Made by a program: the position numbers and the translations under genes. A DNA stretch of 62,088 bases, taken from NCBI GenBank assembly GCA_945897965.1, contig CAMDHK010000004.1, positions 1 to 62,088 on the forward strand. The letters are read 5' to 3'. Position 1 is the first letter of the stretch. Each line of letters begins with the position of its first letter. Of this stretch, positions 24,909-34,524 are shown piece after piece. Below the pieces are notes generated by a model. That model did not search any database, was not told the DNA's origin, and was given only the letters and a program-made list of their open reading frames with translations. Origin of the DNA: Candidatus Kuenenia stuttgartensis. GTDB taxonomy: Bacteria; Planctomycetota; Planctomycetia; Gemmatales; Gemmataceae.

Positions 24909-26125
24909 TTCTGACTTAATACTAATTTTAACTTTAAAAGAAAATCATTTACTAATTCATGCCTATGGAAAGCTGTGATAGAAATACGAAGCCTTGACGA
25001 ATTTTCAGGAACGGAAGGCGGACGAATTGGCGGCACTAAATACCCCTGTTCCAATAAGCTCTTAGAAATACGCATTGTTTTTTCCGAATCCCGAAAAATA
25101 ACAGGAATGATATGGCTTTCTGATTGGCCTATATCAAGGCCCATCTCTAGAAGTTTGCTGCGCAAATAAGCAGAAAGCGAATTGACTAAAGCCCCACGGC
25201 TATTATCTTTAATTATTAGCCTTATTACAGTTCTAGCTGCTGCAACGCAAACGGGTGAAAGGGCGGTAGAAAAAATATAAGAACGAGCTTTGTTTTTAAT
25301 AAGCGTTATTATTTTTTTGTTGGCGCAGACAAAACCACCCTGCGACGCCAATGCTTTACTTAAAGTTCCTAGTTTTACAACCCTGCTCTTCCAGTCCAGT
25401 CCTGCCGGGAATGTATCAGTCAAGCCTCGTGCATCAACGCCCGTAACCCCAGTAGCGTGGGCCTCATCAAGAATTAACATAGCGTCATTTTTTAAAGTAA
25501 TTTGAAAAAGTTTTTCAATTGGTGCATGATCACCATCCATGCTGAAAAGTGTATCAGTGATAATCCATAACTTTCTAAACTTACCCTTTGCCCGCAGAAT
25601 TAAATCCTGAAGATGATCACAATCTTTGTGCTTGAAAAACCTTAGGGTTGCACGAGAAAGCCTACAGCCATCAATGATACTTGCATGATTCAAAGCATCA
25701 GAAAGAATTAAATCTTTGGGATGAACTAGAGCGGAAATAGTTCCAAGATTGACGCTAAATCCACTGGAAAAAACCAGCGCATCATCAAAGCCCTCCCATT
25801 GTGCAATTTCGCGTTCAAGGGAGCGATGAAGTTGCGTATATCCAGAAACCAAGGGCGATGCTCCAGCACCAACACCATAAGAAAGAATTGCCTTGCGAGC
25901 CGAATGAATCACAGCAGGATGTTTTGAAAAAGCGAGGTAATCACTCGAGGCAAAATTAACGAGCTTTTTCTTACGATAAACAATAGAACCATCGGGACAA
26001 AAATTTAGTGCCTTGCGAAATCGTTTAAGTCCAGCATTACTGATAATATCCAATTCATGCTGGACCCAGTCCAAATGATCAGCAGATTGAGATTCAGGAT
26101 TTTCCAATTTATCTTGAAATCCCAA
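24905..26125 (-). CDS. bioF: 8-amino-7-oxononanoate synthase (BioF)
   Basis: PLP-dependent condensation of pimeloyl thioester with alanine, first ring-forming step of biotin synthesis. The 406 residues show NFASSDYLAFSKHP, GVGAGASPLVSGYT, FSSGFSVNLG, SLFSMDGDHAPI, LDEAHATGVTG and the PLP lysine in LGTLSKALASQGG. It starts 2 bp after the bioB stop. The start codon is TTG at 26125: no in-frame ATG precedes the conserved region, and no ribosome site is seen, so translation is probably coupled to bioB. The related enzymes KBL and SPT share the fold, but the bioB neighbour settles the assignment. No bioA, bioD or pimeloyl genes are nearby. Confidence 0.9.
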   Translation of the reverse strand: MGFQDKLENPESQSADHLDWVQHELDIISNAGLKRFRKALNFCPDGSIVYRKKKLVNFASSDYLAFSKHPAVIHSARKAILSYGVGAGASPLVSGYTQLHRSLEREIAQWEGFDDALVFSSGFSVNLGTISALVHPKDLILSDALNHASIIDGCRLSRATLRFFKHKDCDHLQDLILRAKGKFRKLWIITDTLFSMDGDHAPIEKLFQITLKNDAMLILDEAHATGVTGVDARGLTDTFPAGLDWKSRVVKLGTLSKALASQGGFVCANKKIITLIKNKARSYIFSTALSPVCVAAARTVIRLIIKDNSRGALVNSLSAYLRSKLLEMGLDIGQSESHIIPVIFRDSEKTMRISKSLLEQGYLVPPIRPPSVPENSSRLRISITAFHRHELVNDFLLKLKLVLSQN

Positions 26126-26127
26126 GG

Positions 26128-27210
26128 TTAAAAGTTCAATACGGGAAGTTGCAGAAGCGAACCTTTGGAATGTGGAATATGTTCGGAATCTGGAATCGAT
26201 TCATCCAAATCCCCAACACGATCATCCTGCCATTCAAGTTCCAGATCGCTAATCATTTGTAAATCTTCCTGATTAGCGCGACCGTAAGTGGAAAGATAAT
26301 TGCCGATCAGACCACTAGTGCCGCCGACATAAAAAATCCAACTTTGTAGGTCACGAAGATTTTTCTCTCTTCCACCAGCAACTTTCAAATCTTGCTTAGG
26401 AAGGATCAAGCGCATAACAGCAATAATCTTTAAGATTTCCATTGGCTTAAGTTTGGGTTCATTCTCAAGGGGAGTGCCTGCAATAGGATGAAGGAAATTA
26501 AGCGGAACAACATGAGGATTCAGCTCTTTCAAGCTAAATCCAAGGCTGACTCGATCATCGACACTTTCTCCCATTCCAAAAATACAACCACAGCACGCCT
26601 CTAGGCCAACCTTTTGTGCAAGCTTGACGGTGTCAACACGATCCTGCCAAGAATGAGTTGTAACAATTTTGGGGTAAAACTCTTTTGAAGTTTCAAGATT
26701 ATGATTAATTCTACGGATACCAGCGGCTTTTAAATCTCTGGCTTGTGATTCATTTAAAGTGCCAAGAGTTGCACAATGGGTGATACCATCAACCTTTTTC
26801 ATGGCCCCGATTGCTTCCATGATTTTAGGCCATTCCTTTTTGTTTGGCCCCCTACCACTATTAACAATACCAAAAGCACTGGCGCCATTATCTCGAGCAC
26901 TAGTGCAGGCTTTTTCAACATCATCCCCATCCATCATTGGGTAAGCGTTAACATCAGCATCGTAATGAGCACTTTGCGCACAGAATTTACAATCTTCACT
27001 GCAATTACCAAATTTAGTAGGAAGTATGCTGCAAAAAGTAACTTTATTACCATGGAAATGCCGGCGGACTTTGTTGGCAGCATAGAACAAGTCATAAAGT
27101 TCACCACCTTGAACAAGGAGAAGTTGCTTGGCTTCATCCCTTGTAATATCCCCGCCTGAAATAATCCGATTTGCAATAGCAAGAAAATCAATTGAAGATT
27201 GCTGCACCAT
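26128..27210 (-). CDS. bioB: Biotin synthase (BioB)
   Basis: Radical SAM enzyme that inserts sulfur into dethiobiotin. The 360 residues carry FGNCSEDCKFCAQS (CxxxCxxC for the [4Fe-4S] cluster), NSGRGP, RINHNLETS, CCGCIFGMGE with a second-cluster Cys, PLNFLHPIAGTPLE, and AGGREKNL containing the conserved Arg ligand of the [2Fe-2S] cluster. A C-terminal extension of about 35 acidic residues goes beyond the usual end. AGGGG lies about seven bases before the ATG. It is the third gene of a four-gene minus-strand run. Confidence 0.96.
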   Translation of the reverse strand: MVQQSSIDFLAIANRIISGGDITRDEAKQLLLVQGGELYDLFYAANKVRRHFHGNKVTFCSILPTKFGNCSEDCKFCAQSAHYDADVNAYPMMDGDDVEKACTSARDNGASAFGIVNSGRGPNKKEWPKIMEAIGAMKKVDGITHCATLGTLNESQARDLKAAGIRRINHNLETSKEFYPKIVTTHSWQDRVDTVKLAQKVGLEACCGCIFGMGESVDDRVSLGFSLKELNPHVVPLNFLHPIAGTPLENEPKLKPMEILKIIAVMRLILPKQDLKVAGGREKNLRDLQSWIFYVGGTSGLIGNYLSTYGRANQEDLQMISDLELEWQDDRVGDLDESIPDSEHIPHSKGSLLQLPVLNF

Positions 27211-27264
27211 ATATGGACCCCTAAAGCTATAAGGTTAAATTCAAAAATCCCAACGAAAATCATT

Positions 27265-27498
27265 TTACGAATTTTTGCGACTAGGCATGCAAATAACAAC
27301 TAAAACACCAACTGTAGAAATAAAAGCTAACACGCCCGAAAATAAATTACGAGTATATGCTTTGTCCCCAGGTTCACTCGGTAAAGGGCCAGGAGTGTTA
27401 GGAGCTTGCGCATAAACAGAACTAGAAAAAAGCATTAAAATTGAAAACAATAGAATTCTAACAACAAAGGGAAACCCCTTTAATGAATCAACTAGCAT
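27265..27498 (-). CDS. Small membrane protein ahead of bioB, unknown
   Basis: A 77-residue protein with a signal peptide or first membrane helix (about 10-30, ending SSVYAQA), a Pro-rich linker and a second membrane helix (about 53-68), then a basic end (PSRKNS). I do not recognise a family. The start is placed at ATG 27498, which overlaps the end of the upstream gene by 11 bp and suggests translational coupling; a longer frame to 27552 would lie mostly inside that gene. It ends 54 bp before bioB. Confidence 0.6.
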   Translation of the reverse strand: MLVDSLKGFPFVVRILLFSILMLFSSSVYAQAPNTPGPLPSEPGDKAYTRNLFSGVLAFISTVGVLVVICMPSRKNS

Positions 27499-28174
27499 TG
27501 CGCCAAGGGTTTTTAAACCAAGTCCCCGGACTGGAATATGCGAGATTTTCATTTTGAGCTCGAAACCTTTCTTCTTCCTGCATGAGACGCCATTTTCTCT
27601 TACGGAAGTACTTGGTTAAAAAGTACTGAATAACTGTACCGAATACAACAAATCCAATACAAATTACATCAATTAGGCCAGCGTGTTTATCAACAATATT
27701 AGAAGAATCCAAAGCACTAAGCTTATCAAGAATTGCAATAATACCATAAGCCGAGGCGAGGGTACCTAATAAGCTGGAAAAAGCAGTAAACCAGAAAGGA
27801 TAAAGTAAAAGCGCAGCAATACCGCCGACAAGTAGGCAAGCCAACCAAGCATCTCCTGCAGGCATTAGAACATTTCCAACAACAATCCCTGTACAACCAC
27901 CAAAGACAAAAACCACCACACGAATGATGGAAAGAGCCAAAATGCCAGATGAGATACCGAATAAAAGAGCAGCAAAAACGCCTTGGATTCCAAAATCTGG
28001 TCCTTTATCGAACCCTAAAACACCTGCCCCTGCTGTTGCCAAAAAAACCACCCAAAATTTGTGAGTCAGATAACCTGCGCTCCATAGCAATAATCCACAC
28101 AATACAATGGCAATCAAAGTAGGATTTGACAACTTCACGACTTCAGAAAAAATCTCAGCGTCTAGAAAATGCAT
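27488..28174 (-). CDS. Multi-pass membrane protein (DUF4203/TMEM198-like)
   Basis: A 228-residue protein with about seven hydrophobic helices between residues 16 and 190, rich in Gly and Ala (ATAGAGVLGFD, FGGCTGIVVGNVL), then a basic cytoplasmic tail (RKRKWRLMQEEERF). The glycine-rich repeating helices resemble DUF4203/TMEM198-type proteins, but that is a pattern impression only. The start is ATG at 28174, with AGGAG 11 bases upstream; a TTG at 28207 is the alternative. It is the first gene of the run with the small membrane protein, bioB and bioF, so a role in uptake or handling of a biotin precursor is possible but unproven. Confidence 0.65.
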   Translation of the reverse strand: MHFLDAEIFSEVVKLSNPTLIAIVLCGLLLWSAGYLTHKFWVVFLATAGAGVLGFDKGPDFGIQGVFAALLFGISSGILALSIIRVVVFVFGGCTGIVVGNVLMPAGDAWLACLLVGGIAALLLYPFWFTAFSSLLGTLASAYGIIAILDKLSALDSSNIVDKHAGLIDVICIGFVVFGTVIQYFLTKYFRKRKWRLMQEEERFRAQNENLAYSSPGTWFKNPWRNAS

Positions 28175-28207
28175 TAGGTTAGGAACTCCTATTCGAGTAA
28201 CCCGCAA

Positions 28208-28450
28208 GTATTAAACGGATCTATCGATTAACGAAGTGTATCTTTAAACCATGGATTTTGTCAATAATAGGCAGTGGATTAAAACAATAGCGTAAAGTGC
28301 TACCAATTTTATTGGTTAAAGTAATTTCTAGGGGCAGATGCTTTCGCATATCAACAGAAACCAAGGCCTATAAAGGCTTAGTACATCAAACTGTTAAAAC
28401 CAGTTTGTTCTAATTTGTAAACCGGACAACTAAACGGAACCAAACCCTGT
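28208..28450. other. 243-bp gap between the DUF1501 end and the bio-run promoter
   Basis: Besides the promoter at 28235-28264, a short AT-rich stem (CAAACTG at 28387-28393 with CAGTTTG at 28401-28407) lies 44 bp past the DUF1501 stop. It lacks a T-run on the minus strand, so it is at best a weak terminator. No gene is seen. Confidence 0.4.
28235..28264 (-). promoter_or_regulatory. Promoter of the membrane-protein/bioBF run
   Basis: On the minus strand, TTGACA (28264-28259), 18 bases and TACACT (28240-28235). The -35 is perfect and the -10 four of six. The leader before the ATG at 28174 would be about 54 bases. Confidence 0.55.
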
Positions 28451-29905
28451 TTATGAAATAAGTTCTGGAATTGGTTTTCCATGATCAACAATTGGTGTTG
28501 GCCGGCCATTAAAATCCTTAATGAATGTTTTAGCGGAATCAATTCCAAGGTGATGATAAATCGTAGAGAGAAAATCGCCTGGTCCACAAATGCGATTATT
28601 AGCATCTTCACCGCGCTTATCGGTAGAGCCAACAAACCGGCCAGTCTGGATTCCTCCACCCGCCCAAATGTTAGAAAACCCTCGTGGCCAGTGATCACGC
28701 CCGGGTTGCGATGTTCCTGCAGGAGCACTTGCATCACCTACCCCCGTGCTTGCAGCATAACTAATCTTTGGTGTACGGCCAAACTCCCCGGTAACGACCA
28801 CAAGTACTCGCTTATCTAGTCCACGCTCGTAAATATCTTCGATCAAAGCCGAAACCGCTTGATCATAAACCCGGGATCGGAATTTCATAGCATCAAAAAC
28901 ATGCTGATTTACAGCATGGTCGTCCCAATTACCAACTCGTCCACAAAGGGGACCGCTAAGACTAGTAGTCAATACATCCACTCCGGCCTCAATAAGTCTT
29001 CTAGCCAAAAGCAACTGCTGGCCCCAAGAATTTCTACCATACCGATCACGGACGCGGGGATGCTCCCGAGAAAGGTCGAATGCAATTTTTGTCTGAGGGT
29101 TCGTAAGCAGGGTCATTGCTTGAGATTCAAACTCATCAAGAGCAGCTAATTCTCGGGCATGATCAAAAGATCTCTCAAGGGTGTCAAGATTTTGCCTAAG
29201 AGTTAAACGGCGACCGATCCTGCGAACATCATCAACATTGGTGAGCCCAATATTAGGCACGGAAAAAGTTGGAGAGCTGGGATTTCCTGAAACCACAAAG
29301 GGGGAATAGGTGTCGCCAAGATAAGCTGGACCATTATATTCGAGAGGCGGATTGATACCTACATAGGCAGGAAGCGGAGATTGCCTGACGCTTTTCTGCG
29401 CAAGCAAGTAATTTGATACTGTCATCCAATCGGGGTATTTTGGTTTTGGTTTATCTCGGGTATCTGGGTCGCCTGAAAGCAACTGCATTGAACCAGCAGG
29501 GTGACCGCCGGCAGATTGGCGCATGGAACGAAGTACCACCATTTTGTCCGCTATAGCAGCCTGCATTGGCATAAGTTCGGTAAATTGAAGCCCAGGAACT
29601 TTTGTTGCTATCAAATTAAATGGTCCACGATACTCACTACCAGAATCAGGCTTGGGATCATAGGAATCAAGATGAGACATACCACCGGGTTGCCAAACCA
29701 TGATTACCGCTTTTTTATCAGTCGAAGGATTTAAAGCCCCTGCAGCCTGAGCCGTACTTTGATTTTTAAGTTTCAATATACCGGGTAAACTTAAAGTGGA
29801 AAAACCAGCTAGACCAGCTTGTAGGAAAGCCCTTCTACCACCATGGCCTGTGGGTATAGGCCCCCGGCAACTTCGCATGGGGAATATCGGGTTGGTATTC
29901 TTCAT
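28451..29905 (-). CDS. DUF1501 protein, Tat-exported (sulfatase-like fold)
   Basis: A 484-residue DUF1501 protein, typical of Planctomycetes. A twin-arginine signal is present near residue 23 (GGRRAFLQAGLAGFSTLSL). The body has VWQPGGMSHLDSYDPKP (the alkaline-phosphatase-superfamily metal region), MRQSAGGHP, VVVTGEFGRTPKI and GRDHWPRGFSNIWAGGG, all hallmarks of the family. Members are thought to be periplasmic enzymes, but no activity is established. Its ATG overlaps the stop of the PPC gene (ATGA), so it is the third gene of a tightly coupled operon with the PPC and DUF1549/1553 proteins. Confidence 0.95.
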   Translation of the reverse strand: MKNTNPIFPMRSCRGPIPTGHGGRRAFLQAGLAGFSTLSLPGILKLKNQSTAQAAGALNPSTDKKAVIMVWQPGGMSHLDSYDPKPDSGSEYRGPFNLIATKVPGLQFTELMPMQAAIADKMVVLRSMRQSAGGHPAGSMQLLSGDPDTRDKPKPKYPDWMTVSNYLLAQKSVRQSPLPAYVGINPPLEYNGPAYLGDTYSPFVVSGNPSSPTFSVPNIGLTNVDDVRRIGRRLTLRQNLDTLERSFDHARELAALDEFESQAMTLLTNPQTKIAFDLSREHPRVRDRYGRNSWGQQLLLARRLIEAGVDVLTTSLSGPLCGRVGNWDDHAVNQHVFDAMKFRSRVYDQAVSALIEDIYERGLDKRVLVVVTGEFGRTPKISYAASTGVGDASAPAGTSQPGRDHWPRGFSNIWAGGGIQTGRFVGSTDKRGEDANNRICGPGDFLSTIYHHLGIDSAKTFIKDFNGRPTPIVDHGKPIPELIS

Positions 29906-32169
29906 TTTTTTACCCCAGGTTTGACACGAATCGTAATTGGTTCAGAAACGATAATATCAGCAATATCTTTGGGCTTCGCAGTCTCTGCTGCCTTCTCAAG
30001 TTGCACCTTGGTTACATTTAATGCATCAGTTGCAGCTTTCATTTTGGCAGTAACCGTTGCTACAGCCTTAACCATTTGGTCTTTTTTGGCAGCAGGGGCA
30101 ACTTGTGCCTCGGTTGCAATTTTTTTTGCTTCTGCCTCTAAGTCTTTAACTTCAAGCATCATTTTCTTGGTCTTGGCTTCAACCAAAGCAACTGCATCAG
30201 GCTTATGGCTATACTTAACAACTGCACCACCAAGAAACGAAATGGTGTATTCGCCTGGTGGAGTCTTCAAAACGGCAAGATCAAGTGTGACTTGGGAAGT
30301 ATCAGCCTTTATCGGAAGATCAAACCGAGGGGCATTTTCGAAACCAGCACCAATTACTTTCATCTGAATTTTATCACCTGAAAACTCACTGCGGCGTTTG
30401 TGAACCAAAGGAATCACCAATTTCTCACCCGCGGTTACCTCATAAATTGGCGCCTTGGCTGTAATGGTTATAGGTGCAAAATCGATTCCACTAACAGCAA
30501 CCGGCACATCTGCAAGCAGCCTAGGGCTTGGAATTTCACCCCATGAATCTGGAATAGGCCATGCTACGGATGCAAGCCTGCATGGTCGCACCACCGAATT
30601 TCCATCAATCTTCGATTGGCCAAAGAATTTTGCATTTGTATATCCCCGGGGAGCATCTTGATCTGCTGTTATCAACATCATTCCACGCGATTGACCTACC
30701 GGGATTTTCAGACCATGCGCTTTGACCCCCTTAGGAAGGCCTTCCATAGTAATTTCAATTTCGCCATCGAAACCATCACGGCGAAAAGCAACAACCTCGA
30801 GTGCCATTGTCGCTCCACCCCTAAGAGATATTGGTTTGGACAAAGCATTTCGATCACCATTCCTAAGCTCCATATGCATAGCCCAAGAAACCAGTGCGAA
30901 ATCAGGAGCAGCTCTACGAATTATCAAACGATAAATATTATTAGGATCGTTACGAGTACCACCGAACAAATCAGTGATTTGAAGGCGATGGGTTCCATCC
31001 TCTTTGACCACCAGTTTTCCAAGAATATCTGAAGACCCAGGATTGTATGGTGGACCATCATAGGCATAGCCGTTACTCGAAACTTTTACTGGGCTGATAA
31101 TATCAGTTAGTTCTAAAACATCGGTAATTTTATCCGCGCCACCTTTTGGGTCCCGCACCACATGCTGAATTAAAATTGCAGGATCAGTTTGCAAACCAAG
31201 ACGCTCCGAAACAACCTCAATCCACCATTGTTCGCCTTTTTTAGCTTCAAATTCAAAGAAGTCGACATCTGAAGCAGGATAAAAGCTGCCACCAATGTCA
31301 CAAGGCAAACTTATTTTCTGTGCACGCTTTCCATCGTTATTTGGTTCTATTTCTTTGGAAGCAGCATGATCAGAAAGCCCGATTGGAGGCCACGAATATG
31401 AATTGACAGTTTTTGTGGATGGCTGGCGAATAATCGGTGTTCCAGTCGCTTGCTCCCATAATCCCAATCGATAGTAAAATGCTGGCCCACCCTTGAATGT
31501 TAACTCATGAATTTTGATAACATACATTCCGTCTTTGGGCACAGAATAATCCAGCACACCTCCTAGTCGCTCGACTAGCAGATCCCTTCCAGCAGCATCT
31601 GCTATGATCACGGTTGCATTTAGCTTCGAATCAATCCCAGTTGAAGCACAGTCTACAACCAGCCTTTGCCCTTTCTTACCCATGAACTTGAAATAATCAA
31701 CAGATCTTTCACTGATCGTGCCGTTAAATACCGAGCCAACTGGCAACTCAATTGCTGATTCAAGCGTCTTATTTGATTTAGATTGAACGAACTCAGGGAA
31801 TTTACCAACCGTGAAAATTCGAGAAGACGATACGCCCAGCCTAGTCATTATGCGGGATTCATAAAGCCCGACAGGACAATCTGGCGCAATAGTTACCATA
31901 TAACGATCAGGTATTAAAACACCTGAAGCATCGACCTTGCGACTGGCAGTAATGCGGCTATCAGAAAATATAAGATCTTGGGCATCATCAAGATGCTCAC
32001 CAGTTACAACAACTTCAAACTGAGTACCAGCCTTACCGCCCATGGGGATAGTTGTTAAAAGCCTTGGGGAGGGCAAACCAACAGATTGTGCAAGTGCAAG
32101 GGTCCCCGCACCCAAAACAAGAGCGAAAGAAAACAAAAGAGTGAACAAGCGCATTGAAATAGCCAACAT
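29902..32169 (-). CDS. Exported PPC-domain protein with C-terminal coiled coil
   Basis: A 755-residue protein. Signal peptide about 1-27 (ending LALAQSVG), an IPT/Ig-like beta domain, then two bacterial pre-peptidase C-terminal (PPC) domains, seen as VDYFKFMGKKGQRLVVD with DGMYVIKI and as VDFFEFEAKKGEQWWIEV; further beta-sandwich domains follow (GFDGEIEITMEGLPKGV). A Lys/Ala-rich coiled coil (about 650-735) precedes the basic end. No protease domain is present despite the PPC name; these domains bind surfaces or partners. The start is ATG at 32169 with AAAGGA six bases upstream; another ATG two codons earlier touches that site. It lies 11 bp after the DUF1549/1553 gene. Confidence 0.85.
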   Translation of the reverse strand: MLAISMRLFTLLFSFALVLGAGTLALAQSVGLPSPRLLTTIPMGGKAGTQFEVVVTGEHLDDAQDLIFSDSRITASRKVDASGVLIPDRYMVTIAPDCPVGLYESRIMTRLGVSSSRIFTVGKFPEFVQSKSNKTLESAIELPVGSVFNGTISERSVDYFKFMGKKGQRLVVDCASTGIDSKLNATVIIADAAGRDLLVERLGGVLDYSVPKDGMYVIKIHELTFKGGPAFYYRLGLWEQATGTPIIRQPSTKTVNSYSWPPIGLSDHAASKEIEPNNDGKRAQKISLPCDIGGSFYPASDVDFFEFEAKKGEQWWIEVVSERLGLQTDPAILIQHVVRDPKGGADKITDVLELTDIISPVKVSSNGYAYDGPPYNPGSSDILGKLVVKEDGTHRLQITDLFGGTRNDPNNIYRLIIRRAAPDFALVSWAMHMELRNGDRNALSKPISLRGGATMALEVVAFRRDGFDGEIEITMEGLPKGVKAHGLKIPVGQSRGMMLITADQDAPRGYTNAKFFGQSKIDGNSVVRPCRLASVAWPIPDSWGEIPSPRLLADVPVAVSGIDFAPITITAKAPIYEVTAGEKLVIPLVHKRRSEFSGDKIQMKVIGAGFENAPRFDLPIKADTSQVTLDLAVLKTPPGEYTISFLGGAVVKYSHKPDAVALVEAKTKKMMLEVKDLEAEAKKIATEAQVAPAAKKDQMVKAVATVTAKMKAATDALNVTKVQLEKAAETAKPKDIADIIVSEPITIRVKPGVKK

Positions 32170-32180
32170 GGTCATTCCTT

Positions 32181-34430
32181 TTAATGATTAAAGAGAAATT
32201 CCTTGGTATTGATCAAGGCCCACACCAAATCCTGAAGATTTTCGCGTGCTGCCTTCTGGGCATCTACATTCTGACCTGCTGAATTAACGACAGGCGCATT
32301 TAAATAATCAAGTGCTACTTTTAATTCAATAGAACTAGGCGGGCGAGAAAACGCAGCAAGATAAACAGCATTGATTTTATCTTCAAGAGGAAGCTTTTCT
32401 TTTGCAAGTTTTTCTGCGCGACCTTGCGGATGAGAAATTTTAGAGCGGATATCCGCGGCATTTATAAGATGCAGGCTTTGTGCCAGGCTAGAAGACTGCA
32501 CTCGCTCGCACTCACATACGCTTTCGCCTTCTGGGCGTCCAAACACCCGCAAAAAAGGAGAAGATCTGTTGTAACTATTATCCGGAAGAGCAACGGCACG
32601 AGTGCCAGCGGGCAGATTGGCAAAATCAGTATGAGTGCCTGCAATTTGATCAATCGAATCCAACAGAACTTCAGCAGAAAGCCTGCGAGGATAATATCGG
32701 GAATAATTCTGCCTGTCTCCTGAATTGTATTTATTCGGTGTAGATACAAGTTGGTAAGTATTCGACCGGGTTATAACTCGAACCAAATCCTTCAAATCAA
32801 AACCACTTTGAATAAAGTGTTTTTCCAAAGCTGCTAGCAATTCCGGGTTGGATGGGGGATTCGAATCACGAATATCATCTTCTGGCTCGATCAACCCACG
32901 TTGAAAAAAATGCTTCCAGTAACGATTGACTAGCGCCTTCGCAAAAAACGGATTTTGCGGAGACCTCATCCAATCTGCCAGTCGTAGCCGAGGGTCTTGA
33001 TCTGCCTCGATTGCAGCAACTTGGTCACCCAATGCCATGGGTTTTAGTGCTTTCCCTGATTTAATATTCGTAGCAACCGCCAGGCCCCTCTTATGAAAGA
33101 TCAAGTCCTCGCCTCGTGTGCCCGATGGCTTTCTGCCCACTTGGGAAAAGAAAGCTGCGAGGGAATAATAATCATCCTGACTCCATCGTTCAAATGGATG
33201 GTGATGGCATTGGGCACATTGCATTCGAACCCCTAAAAACAACTGTGCAACATCTTCAATTTGTTCTTTTGGTTCTTTAACACGCTTATACCAAGCGACA
33301 GGAGGATTCCCAATCACTTTGCCCGTTGCGCCCAATAATTCGCGAACAAATTGATCGTATGGCTTATTTGCAAGCAAACTGTCCCGTACCCATGCGTTAA
33401 ATGCAAAGTTCGAGACAATATCACTGGCGTCATCACGCCTATTCTTTAATACTGCAGTCCACTTGCTGGAAAAATAATCAGCATAATCCGGACTTTTAAG
33501 CAGATCTTCAATTACCTGGTCCCGCTTGTTTGCACCTGTATTTGCAAAGAAATTTTTAGCTTCATCTTCGGTAGGCAAGCGACCGCCAATATCCAACGTA
33601 ACCCTGCGCAGAAATGTCGCATCATCACAAATCTGGGAGGGGGGAATACCAAGCTCTTTCAAATTCAAAAAGACCGCGTTATCAATAAAGTTTTTTTCCG
33701 AAGGCAGGCTTTCCACAGGGGCTCCAAGTGGAATAGCAGCATTGTAAACCGCAACATTCCCCTGATACCGAACCATCACCGAAACTTTTCCTGGTATATC
33801 AAGCACTTTAACCAAACCGTTTTCTGTAACTTCAGCCATGGCCTTATCATTAGATTCAAATAAAGCACGGGCTGTAACATCTTGAATAGTGCCATCCGAA
33901 TAATGCGCCATCGCTTTTAGCTGTTGCTCTTGTCCTCGTTGAAGCGCCCCCTTTTTAGGAATCAACTCCATCGCAACAAACTTAACACCTGTATAAGCAT
34001 CTAAGAGGGCGCCCTGAGTAATCCAAGTCTTTATTATTTCATATCCTTGAGATTTTTTGGGCAGCCTAACTCCTCCGCGGTGGGGCATCTGTCCAGAAGC
34101 TTTCATTAGCAACAAGCTCGACTCTGGGTTGGTTACCAAAAGCCTGCGACCACGGCTCCCCATCACAATGCTTTCCAAGTCTTCCAATGGCTCAAAGCCT
34201 AATAAAGACAACTGAAAGCCATTTTGGCCACCACCAGCTTTAGCATGGCAGGACCCCATATTGCAGCCTGCCCTGGTGATTACAGGGATTACATCATTCA
34301 CGAAACTTATTTTTGGTTCAGACGCAACCAAGTAATTAGGTTGAACAAAAAAACTTGCTATCCCAAAAAAAATGTAAAACCAGCTCATGTATCCCGAACT
34401 CTTCATTGAATAAATTCGGTAAGTATTCAT
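32181..34430 (-). CDS. DUF1549/DUF1553 (PSCyt/PSD1) planctomycete cytochrome-type protein
   Basis: A 749-residue exported protein. After a signal segment (about 13-35) comes a PSCyt1-like region with AGCNMGSCHAKAGGG, a possible c-heme or metal site; then a bacterial Ig (BIG_2) domain (about 145-235, DGTIQDVTARALFES); DUF1549 (PSCyt2, about 245-445, with FLRRVTLDIGGRLPT and a CXXCH in CAQCHHHPF); and DUF1553 (PSD1, about 480-740, with NRYWKHFFQRGL). CXXCH suggests covalent heme c. This architecture is nearly confined to Planctomycetes and their relatives; its function is unknown, with proposed links to polymer degradation. It is the first gene of the operon with the PPC and DUF1501 genes, and a good promoter lies upstream. 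Confidence 0.95.
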   Translation of the reverse strand: MNTYRIYSMKSSGYMSWFYIFFGIASFFVQPNYLVASEPKISFVNDVIPVITRAGCNMGSCHAKAGGGQNGFQLSLLGFEPLEDLESIVMGSRGRRLLVTNPESSLLLMKASGQMPHRGGVRLPKKSQGYEIIKTWITQGALLDAYTGVKFVAMELIPKKGALQRGQEQQLKAMAHYSDGTIQDVTARALFESNDKAMAEVTENGLVKVLDIPGKVSVMVRYQGNVAVYNAAIPLGAPVESLPSEKNFIDNAVFLNLKELGIPPSQICDDATFLRRVTLDIGGRLPTEDEAKNFFANTGANKRDQVIEDLLKSPDYADYFSSKWTAVLKNRRDDASDIVSNFAFNAWVRDSLLANKPYDQFVRELLGATGKVIGNPPVAWYKRVKEPKEQIEDVAQLFLGVRMQCAQCHHHPFERWSQDDYYSLAAFFSQVGRKPSGTRGEDLIFHKRGLAVATNIKSGKALKPMALGDQVAAIEADQDPRLRLADWMRSPQNPFFAKALVNRYWKHFFQRGLIEPEDDIRDSNPPSNPELLAALEKHFIQSGFDLKDLVRVITRSNTYQLVSTPNKYNSGDRQNYSRYYPRRLSAEVLLDSIDQIAGTHTDFANLPAGTRAVALPDNSYNRSSPFLRVFGRPEGESVCECERVQSSSLAQSLHLINAADIRSKISHPQGRAEKLAKEKLPLEDKINAVYLAAFSRPPSSIELKVALDYLNAPVVNSAGQNVDAQKAARENLQDLVWALINTKEFLFNH

Positions 34431-34524
34431 TTCGCTTTTGCTCCAAGTCTAAAAGCTGAAAATATCAAGGCAGGTCAAAAAACAATGTTTTATAAAGGTG
34501 TGATGAACTAAACATCTATAAAAA

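Noticed and set aside
28387-28407. 7-bp stem past the DUF1501 stop as a terminator
   Set aside because: AT-rich with no T-run on the minus strand; kept only as a remark in the gap entry.
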